NCBI GenBank assembly: GCA_902728285.1
Contig: CACVBU010000501.1
Span: forward strand, 451,349-515,348
DNA from: Clytia hemisphaerica
Lineage: Eukaryota > Cnidaria > Hydrozoa > Leptothecata > Clytiidae
Length of the DNA stretch: 64,000 nucleotides
Direction: 5' to 3'
The notes under the pieces were generated by a model that had not been told where the DNA came from, did not search any database, and was given only the letters and a program-made list of their open reading frames with translations. The position numbers and the translations under genes were made by a program. Below are positions 57,542 through 64,000 of this stretch, piece by piece; position 1 is the first letter of the stretch, and every line of letters starts with the position of its first letter.

Positions 57542-58697
57542 ATGATTGTGAGTTGTTTTTTAGCAGATAGTGACAAGATGGCTGGAAAAAAACTTTCAGA
57601 TGAAGAAAAAAAGACTTTGATCATATTTTTCGAAGAAAACCCTGCATTATGGGATGGGGCCCATCCCCATAACAAATGCAAGAGAACAAAGGAGGAATTA
57701 AGGAAGAATCTTGTTGGATTATTTGACGAACTATACAGTATTGAAACTCTTGAAAAAAGTTTTCATTCGTTAAGAACTTCTTTCGTTAGGGAATGGAAGA
57801 AGAAAGTCACACACGCAGAATCTGAGGAAAAGGATATCCCGCTTAAGAAGTGGAAATTCATGGATGAAATGAATTTTCTTGTAAAGGAGATTAATCGTGA
57901 GAAAAAGAAACGAGCTTTAGTGATACCGAAATGGAGGAACTTATTGATTTTTACAGGGAAAATCCTGCATTGTGGAACCACTCATCAAAAGATTATAGAG
58001 ATAGAACTTTGAGAAGCGCCTTGATGGAAAAATTATACGACATTTATGATGGTAAATTCACGATCGATGAAATTAAACAAGCGTGGCATAACACTTTGAC
58101 TCAATATAAAAGTGAAAAGCTCAGAGAGGATGCGTCGAAAACCAAGTCTGGATCAGGCATCTCGGATGTTTACTTGTCAAAATGGCAATTTTTTAATTCA
58201 ATGGAGTTTATTGATATTACGTGTGGAATGGATGAAACATTGAATACGATTGAATCAGTTGATGCGAGTGAACTGCCTCCCCCACCACCAAGAAAATGTC
58301 AAAAGCCCAAGAGAAATCAGAAGAAAGAGCTGCCAAAATCGAACTTTGGAAGACCTTAGCCGAAACAATGAAAGCCCCAATCCAACCCCAACCCCAAGCA
58401 GTGATACAACAACCTGTAAATCAGCTTAGCAATCTCGAAGCGAGAGCAAACTTGTTCGGAAAACTTGTTGCCGATAATCTCTTACAATGTGACCCTGTTG
58501 ACTGGACATACCTGAAAAAGCAAATAATGGATCTGTTTTTTGAATATGAACAAAGACGTGCTTCTTTTGCACAATCAACGTACGAAACTCGTCCTGGAAC
58601 AAGTTCTCAAGCTAGATCTTTCACCGATTTTTTGCACAGTACTGGCCCGATTGACGCCAGTTCTACATATTCTAATGACTCTTTTGGTAACAATTGA
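57542..58697 (+). pseudogene. Harbinger accessory protein with two MADF domains, two frameshifts
   Basis: Three overlapping ORFs in successive frames form one protein. The first MADF-like domain spans about 57578-57880 (LIIFFEENPALWDGAH, then HSLRTSFVREW and WKFMDEMNFL). The second begins near 57931 (ELIDFYRENPALWNHSS; IKQAWHNTLTQY; WQFFNSMEFI). A C-terminal helical region follows (EKSEERAAKIELWKTLAETM; VADNLLQCD). Each frame change is equivalent to one lost base, the first near the A-run at 57900 and the second near 58290. Start is at ATG 57542 or 57578. In Harbinger systems this Myb/MADF partner binds the element ends and brings in the transposase; that role is family knowledge. Confidence 0.78.
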
Positions 58698-59193
58698 GAC
58701 TAGTGACAAAACGATTGATTGGTTTGTTGAGTTCAATAAAGATACGTTAACGTTTTATTTCGATCCGTTTTAGAATCAAACTTTATCAAATCCAATAATT
58801 ATATTTTTGAAGTTCAAACTCTATTTATATATATAAGTTCCCGTTTTAAGGTATAACGAGTCGAGTCTGCTGTTTATAATAATATATAATGATTTTAACT
58901 ACAAGTTTAACTTTATAGTCTACTACTCTTGGAAAACTAATGTGGGAGGGTCTAATAAGAGGTGGAAAGAACAGAATCATCTACTTCACTTTAGATCTCC
59001 TACATACCTTTTCCAAGAGTATATTATATTTTTAAGAAATCAAACTTTATTTGTTCATATAAATGTAAAAGTTTATAGCTCAGTTTCAAACAATCCTTAT
59101 TGTGTCTTTAACATGATATATCCTTCATTGTTCATTGAGTTTTAAAACGTTTTGGTTAAACAGAATAAAATAAAGGTGTCCAATAGCGATTGA
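58698..59193. other. Spacer between convergent Harbinger genes
   Basis: AT-rich non-coding sequence between the stops of the accessory protein and the transposase. No further gene is seen. Confidence 0.5.
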
Positions 59194-60472
59194 TTAAATG
59201 TCAACTCTAGCCGACTTCCATTGCCAATTGACAGCTCCCTCCAAATTGAAATAGTCTGTAAATTCTTCTCTAATTGATTTAGCTATGTTGGTCGAACGAT
59301 TTCCATGTCGATCGTTTTCTAGTGAAAAATAGGTTCCACTTGGTACTTCGTTTCTCCAAGACCCCTCGATAAGTTCACCCGAGCCAGTTTCATGGTCAAT
59401 CAATCCTGCGGGTAGATCAATCTTCCCAACTGATGTCGAACTTCTCTGCCAATTATGTAATGCGATCGTAGCTAAGGTAATTTTCTTTACCTTTTCAGGA
59501 CCTAGCGCTATCGGTCGACGAAAAATACGCCATCTATTTGCCAAGATACCGAATCCGTTCTCAGAGATTCGCCTTTCCCGCGATAAGCGATAATTGAAAA
59601 TGCGCCTTTCAACTGTTAAGCCTTTTTGAGGATAAGGTTTCATTAGATAGTTTTTTAAGGGAAATGCGTCATCTCCAGTCGCGACAAAAAGAACCTTCAT
59701 CTTACGTCCCGGCAAATTCTGTGGAGGAGGTAAATTGAGAGATCCATCCTCAAGCGATTGTTTTAACTTGCATTGGTCCCAGATACCGCCGTCTGAATTA
59801 CGTCCATTCGCGCCAACATCAGCATAAAGAAACTCATATTCTGGACCAACCATTGCCAACAAAACTATACTGTCGCTCCCTTTATAATTTCTGTAGCGGG
59901 AGCCTGAATCATCAGGCTGCTGCATCACTATATGCTTTCCATCTATCGCTCCGATTCCGTTAGGGAAATTCCACCTTAGATCAAACTTTTTGGAAATTTC
60001 AATCCATTCTTCTTTAGATTTCAGAGTATTCAAATAGTTGCTTAGGGCTTTAATGATTGCCTCTGAAACTTCAATCACAGCTTCGGAAATCCTAGCTCGA
60101 GAAATTCTAAACTGGAATTCTAATGATCGAAACGTTTCTCCAGGTGGCAAAAAAGCGTAAAACAACACATGTTAATTCTTCTGGTGTTATGCATTCTCTT
60201 AAGGGAGTATCTTGTTTTTGTAAACCTTCCTTCATCTGATCAACTAAATACAAAAACTGTTCATTCTGCATGCGAATGTAATCACGACACCTCTTAGGAT
60301 CATGTCTAATTTCCTGAAAGATCGTATGAAAAGCTCCAAATCGTTTCCTTTTGGCTAGACATGGCTGGACCCAACATTTCCTTTCAATTTCTTCTTCTTC
60401 AAATTCTTCCTCCTCCAAGAGAAGCAAAGCTAAGGCAGCAGCAGCAGCAGATTTTCTTCGAGCATCCGCCAT
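59194..60472 (-). pseudogene. Harbinger transposase 2, single frameshift
   Basis: Starts at ATG 60472 with an alanine and glutamate-rich N-terminus. DDE residues are visible in GAIDGKHIVMQQP, ADVGANGRNSDGGIW and RRISENGFGILANRWRIF. The tail has ATIALHNWQRSS and ends at TGA-free sequence up to the stop at 59194-59196. Two ORFs overlap at about 60107-60168: the frame changes within the conserved ATGE motif, where one extra T (minus strand; A at 60142 on plus) accounts for the shift. Element 1 reads ATGES at the same place. Except for this base the gene appears whole, so the copy may have died recently. Confidence 0.85.
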
Positions 60473-60529
60473 TTTTCACTTTTTTGCGCTCGGATAAAAA
60501 ATGTCCCTTTAAATAACTTTCGAATGTTT

Positions 60530-60602
60530 TTGATAAATTCGAATGTTTTGTAGTTCGAATGTTTTGTAATTCGAATGTTTTGTAATTCGAATGTTTTTTT
60601 GA
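60530..60602. repeat. TTCGAATGTTTTGTA minisatellite
   Basis: Four tandem 18-bp copies of the type TTCGAATGTTTTGTAGT, inside the right arm of Harbinger element 2. Related words occur in its left arm at about 57460-57535, so they belong to the element's subterminal region. Confidence 0.7.
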
Positions 60603-60716
60603 CGTTTTCCGTGGTTCCTTTTTTAGATGGCTAGACAGCAACAATTTTCAGGCGGCTGCAATGCAACAATTGCATTGCAGCCGCCTGAAAAAACTATCAG
60701 TGTAGCCTTAGCTTTA

Positions 60717-60965
60717 ATCAAGTATGCATTTTATTGAATGCATATCTGATGCATACTTGCAAGTATGATTTGTCTCAAAAGCATTCTTGATTTTAGTATG
60801 CAATCAAAACAAGTATGCAAATTTTCAAGTATGCAATTCCTCAAGTACGCAAATATTGCAAGTATGCTTTTTTTTGCATTCTTGGATTTAAGTATGCATT
60901 TGAGACAAAGCATACTTAAAATTTGCATCCTCAATGCATTCTTAGAACATACTTGGGCATACTTA
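60717..60965. repeat. AAGTATGCAT motif array, right part
   Basis: About ten AAGTATGCA or TGCATACTT words at irregular spacing. Several extend to ATGCAAAT or ATTTGCAT, the octamer recognised by POU factors, which may be coincidence. It continues the array left of element 1. Confidence 0.65.
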
Positions 60966-61950
60966 GATTTTTTTCTTAAGGGTAACTATCAAACGCTGAA
61001 AATGGCCCGGAAAATGCAAAGTTGAGAAACGAACCAAGCTGGCACTGTGTAATAAAAAGTGAGAATATTTCTTTTTGGACTTTTTCACGGGGTAAGAATT
61101 TTATGTTGATTTGCCAGCTTGGCTTATCTTGGCTGTACCGCAGCATTTTCCGAATTTTTGCGTTTGATTGTTAAGAGGATTTTGTGATTGTTGAGGGTAA
61201 GTACGGTAACCTCCCTATTATACCATATTTATGCTTATTGGGTCAGGAGCTCTTGTTTGCCATGCTTGGAATCGCCGTTGAGCTCTAGCTCGAAAGGCCA
61301 GAGTCGAGACTCTTAGATGGGAAAAGAAATCACTTTTTTCCCATCTTGGACGCCCGCGCGCAGTTCTTATACAAACGCTGGATTGAAACTAAAACAAAAA
61401 CAAAAGCGTAGTTCTCTAAAACAAAGGAACCACTAGATACAACCCGTCGTCGTGATTCCGGCGCGTTCAAGAAGGGAAATAAGTGGTTCAATTTCTCTTG
61501 CCTGAGAAGGGTTAAAGATTCGCCTTTTTTCACTTCGGGCTTAAAACTCAATGCTTGGAATATCTAAAAAACTTTACGAAATGGCGCGAGCCTTAGCAAC
61601 CTGTTTGCCTTACAAAAAATGTGTTCTTTTATTTATTTATTTTTCACCGACCGCGACCGAACCTCTTTTTGAGAAGCTTGACCCGTAAAAGAAAATTAAA
61701 TTTACCTCGCCTTAAAAGATAACTTCATAAGAAATTTTGAGCGAAAAATAACGAGCAGAATGAATGGAAATAGTAAAGGAAGTAAAATAGGAAACGGCAT
61801 TTTCAGCTGGAAATTCTTTTTCCCAAACTCGGACTCGCCCATGTGTTGGAAATTCCTATTATGCATCTTGTGCAAAGTATCAGAAAAAACTAATTAGATC
61901 TCGAGAAAATGCCAAAAAACGTTTTCCGGTATTTTCGGACGGGAAGAACC
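60966..61950. other. Non-coding stretch
   Basis: No gene recognised. A fragment resembling the TGGACCTACC family (CAGAAAAAACTAATTAGAT) is present near 61880-61910. Confidence 0.4.
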
Positions 61951-61951
61951 T

Positions 61952-62068
61952 TAAGGGAATAAATTAATGCGAGTATTAATTAATGCGGAATAAATTAATG
62001 CGAGCAAGCGAGCAACCCCCAAAAAATTTTATGTTTTGCGGAATAGATTAATGCGAATAGGTCCATTT
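61952..62068. mobile_element. MITE-like fragment, TTAATGCG variant
   Basis: Begins CCTTAAGGGAATAAATTAATG and repeats AATTAATGCGAG or GCGGAATAAATTAATGCG several times. The second terminus is not found. It has the same CCTTAAGGG ends as the other TA-flanked elements, with a fourth internal word. Confidence 0.5.
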
Positions 62069-62077
62069 TAAGGGATT

Positions 62078-62362
62078 GGGCTCTTCCAGAAAAAAATTGT
62101 ACATGGGGGGTGGAGGATATATTGTCCGGGGGGTAGCAAAAAATCATCAAAATTTGCCTTGTCCGGGGTGTAAATTTGCTCTGTCCGGGGGCAATTTGGT
62201 GTGTCCGGGGGCAATTTGGTGTGTCCGGGGGGTCAGCAGATGCTTGTCCGGGGGGTAAAAACTATTGTCCGGGGGGCCAAAAGTCACCCTGTCCAGGGGG
62301 TAAATCACTAAAAATTGTTGTATCCTCCACCCCCCATGTAAGATTTTTTTCTGGAAGAGCCC
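62078..62362. mobile_element. GGGCTCTTCCAG inverted-repeat element, copy 2
   Basis: Ends GGGCTCTTCCAGAAAAAAAT and the complement, flanked by ATT (62075-62077, 62363-62365). The arms extend through a TACATGGGGGGTGGAGGATA word. The interior has six or seven TGTCCGGGGG repeats. The ORFs across it are products of the G-rich repeat. Confidence 0.8.
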
Positions 62363-62365
62363 ATT

Positions 62366-62980
62366 TTACGGAATTGCAGAATTGGTTTGGGCGCTTATTA
62401 AGTAAGAGAATAATGTCAAATATGGGAATACAAGTGCTTAATTTATACACTGGAGTCCAGAAAATGAATATTTGGGGTCTACATTTTTATGCTTTCGAAG
62501 CCTTATTAATTAGTCAAAAATACCAGTTTAAATCGAATTCAAGAAGTATTCGTAACTTTTTAAGCCTTTTTGGTGTGAAAATTGTCATTTTGACCACCCA
62601 ATTAATAAATTTTTTCGTTATATTCGCGAAAGTAAATGTCTTAAATTACGCGATTTTGCGACCTCGCGAAAGTTTCTGTAGGTTTTCGCGAAAAGGGTCT
62701 GATTAACTCGAATCTGGAACAACAAAGTATGAACTCTCGATCTTTTTCTTATTCAATCATGATAGAAGAACGTCATTGAAGAAAAGTAAAACATAATGAT
62801 ATACAGAAATAGTCAGAAATATTACAAATTTCTTTTTCAAAAAACGCAACTTTAAGCTAAATAAGATAAACACAAATAGTCGATTTTTTTTATATTGTGG
62901 AAGAAGGGTCGGTTTTTTTCTCCAAAGTTTAAGAAAACAGAGATACAGGGATATATTATTTTCGAAAATAGAAGGCATTT
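62366..62980. other. Non-coding stretch
   Basis: No gene recognised. TTCGCGAAA and GCGAAAGT words at about 62620-62695 suggest another GCG-rich repeat remnant. Confidence 0.35.
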
Positions 62981-63089
62981 ACGTTACAACTTTCATCGAG
63001 ACACGCCTTCCGAAAAGGCAGTCATTCTGCTAGTTCCGAGCCATCTGAAATGTCGAACTAGACAAGTGACAGAAATGTTGTTAAAGTAA
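62981..63089. repeat. Direct repeat copy 1, about 110 bp, structured
   Basis: Begins ACGTTACAACTTTCATCGAG and runs through CACGCCTTCCGAAAAGGCAG to GACAAGTGACAGAAATGTTG. It contains two potential stems: GCCTT/AAGGC and CTAGTTC/GAACTAG. A copy with a few differences lies at 63618-63729. It could be a SINE-like or tRNA-derived repeat, but no clear A and B boxes were found. Confidence 0.7.
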
Positions 63090-63617
63090 ATAAGTGGGAT
63101 TTCCTTAAAGACTAAGCGAATTTGTTTTCCTCAAATTTTAGAGTTCCATTTTTTATTTTCAAATCATTTCATTACATTAGATGTAGATGCGTACTCTTTA
63201 TTTTATATTATTAAAATAACGACTACAGAAACATAGCCAGTACCTAGCTGGGTACGCATCCGCACCCTTCTCCCACAACAGCATGAAGTGACACATATTT
63301 ACAAAAATTCTTTCTGAAAAACATATAATTCTATTCAACCCTAAAATTTTATTTTCGTTTTGAGTTTTGAAGCGTCAGAACCAATTCCCAAAAATTAGAT
63401 AATAACATTTTCGAAATTTCTAAACTAATAAAAAGGCCAGCACAGAATATTTGCGATGTGCTTCCTGGTATTCAGGATGTGCTTCCTGGTATTCAAACCT
63501 TTTGTAGAAGCAATCATCTAAAAACTTATCAAAAAGATAGCAAACGATTTGTGAGAGTCAGGTTTTTTTGGCTACAGAAACACAATGGTGAATAAATCGT
63601 GACAGATACTTTTAATC
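63090..63617. other. Spacer between direct repeats
   Basis: AT-rich. A 21-bp tandem duplication of GATGTGCTTCCTGGTATTCA is at about 63455-63500. No gene is seen. The remainder to 64000 is likewise without a recognisable gene. Confidence 0.45.
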
Positions 63618-63729
63618 ACGTTACAACTTTCGTCAAGACACGCCTTCCGAAAAGGCAGTCATTCTGCTAGTTCCAAGCCATCTGAAATGTCGAACTAGAC
63701 AAGTGACAAAAAAATGTTGTAAAAGTAAT
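63618..63729. repeat. Direct repeat copy 2
   Basis: Near-identical to 62981-63089 (for example CGTCAAG for CATCGAG and CCAAGCC for CCGAGCC). The stems are kept. The copies are about 640 bp apart in the same orientation. Confidence 0.7.
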
Positions 63730-64000
63730 TAAAATAATACTTTTGAGGCAACGAGAATTCAAGTGTAGTGTTTCATTTTGTTGGTCCAAAAGCATAAAAT
63801 AGGAAAAAAATAGGAAAAAAAATAGACAACATAAAAAGAAACTAAAATAAATCCAACAACTAGAACTTGCTTAATTGAAGTAGAACAGATGGAAGACTCG
63901 GTCGTTCTTCTGGTTTCAAATTAATCATTTGAGTTGATAATAAACCCAAATGCGGACTTTTAACATAATCCGAAATAGTATCAAAAAGATAACCAAGTGA

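Larger units (their letters stand above)
57220..60713. mobile_element. PIF/Harbinger element 2, full length
   Basis: Inverted ends AGCTAAGGCTACACTGAT, then TTTTTCAGGTGGCTGCAATG, with the complement at the right end; TTA flanks both sides (57217-57219, 60714-60716). The 3.49-kb element has the classic pair of genes: a MADF/Myb-like accessory protein on plus and a DDE transposase on minus, converging. Its left flank is the right end of element 1. Confidence 0.88.

Noticed and set aside
62076..62706. Glycine/cysteine-rich ORFs with CPGG repeats
   Set aside because: Produced by the TGTCCGGGGG repeat; not a real protein.

Overview
This is a stretch of animal nuclear DNA, AT-rich and crowded with transposable elements. 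The reasons are spliced genes with GT..AG introns, a satellite array, DNA transposons of at least six kinds (KDZ, CACTA/TNP2, PIF/Harbinger, Mutator-like, hAT-like and short TA-flanked inverted-repeat elements), an LTR retrotransposon and a 5'-truncated LINE. The mixture fits a cnidarian, perhaps a hydrozoan. That placement is a guess from the repeat repertoire, because no marker gene is present. I saw no bacterial operons, rRNA, tRNA or CRISPR array.

Layout, left to right. 1-4.4 kb is a satellite of 140-170 bp monomers, broken by a short element that shows a clean TA target duplication. 5.0-7.1 kb (+) holds exons of an apparent host gene encoding a GTF2I-like repeat and, in a later exon, a chromodomain. 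7.3-8.3 kb is the first of several elements ending in TGGACCTACC. 10.05-10.58 kb is a small two-exon gene. 10.8-12.4 kb is a Mutator-like non-autonomous element with a 10-bp target duplication. 12.4-20.7 kb (-) is a spliced KDZ-type transposase relic; its introns carry a TGGACCTACC element that itself contains a LINE fragment. 21.5-22 kb is a tandem array. 23.9-25.25 kb (-) is a retroelement-like tail with 105-bp coding repeats and a 4-bp deletion. 27.1-32.3 kb (-) is a long broken reading frame joining a decapeptide repeat, a transposase-like region, a chromodomain-like stretch, a Ulp1-like protease and a PHD-like finger. 35.2-39.0 kb (+) is an uninterrupted four-exon TNP2 (CACTA/EnSpm) transposase. 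39.8-45.3 kb is a nearly intact Ty3/Gypsy-like retrotransposon with identical 131-bp LTRs. 45.5-47.2 kb (+) is a three-exon pseudokinase gene starting about 190 bp after the 3' LTR. 49.0-49.7 kb is a 109-bp tandem array. 52.0-55.2 kb (+) is a spliced BEN-domain gene. 55.6-60.7 kb is two PIF/Harbinger elements sharing a junction. The rest, to 64 kb, is mostly short repeats.

The window is mainly a record of insertion into insertion. The plausible host genes are the GTF2I-like/chromodomain gene, the small gene at 10 kb, the pseudokinase and the BEN-domain gene. The TNP2 gene may be an active or domesticated transposase. A recurring theme is a set of short elements with TA duplications whose interiors are packed with TTTnGCG-type words; one copy carries four exact matches to the E2F consensus.

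All exon models come from reading frames, splice-site dinucleotides and phase agreement, not from transcripts.
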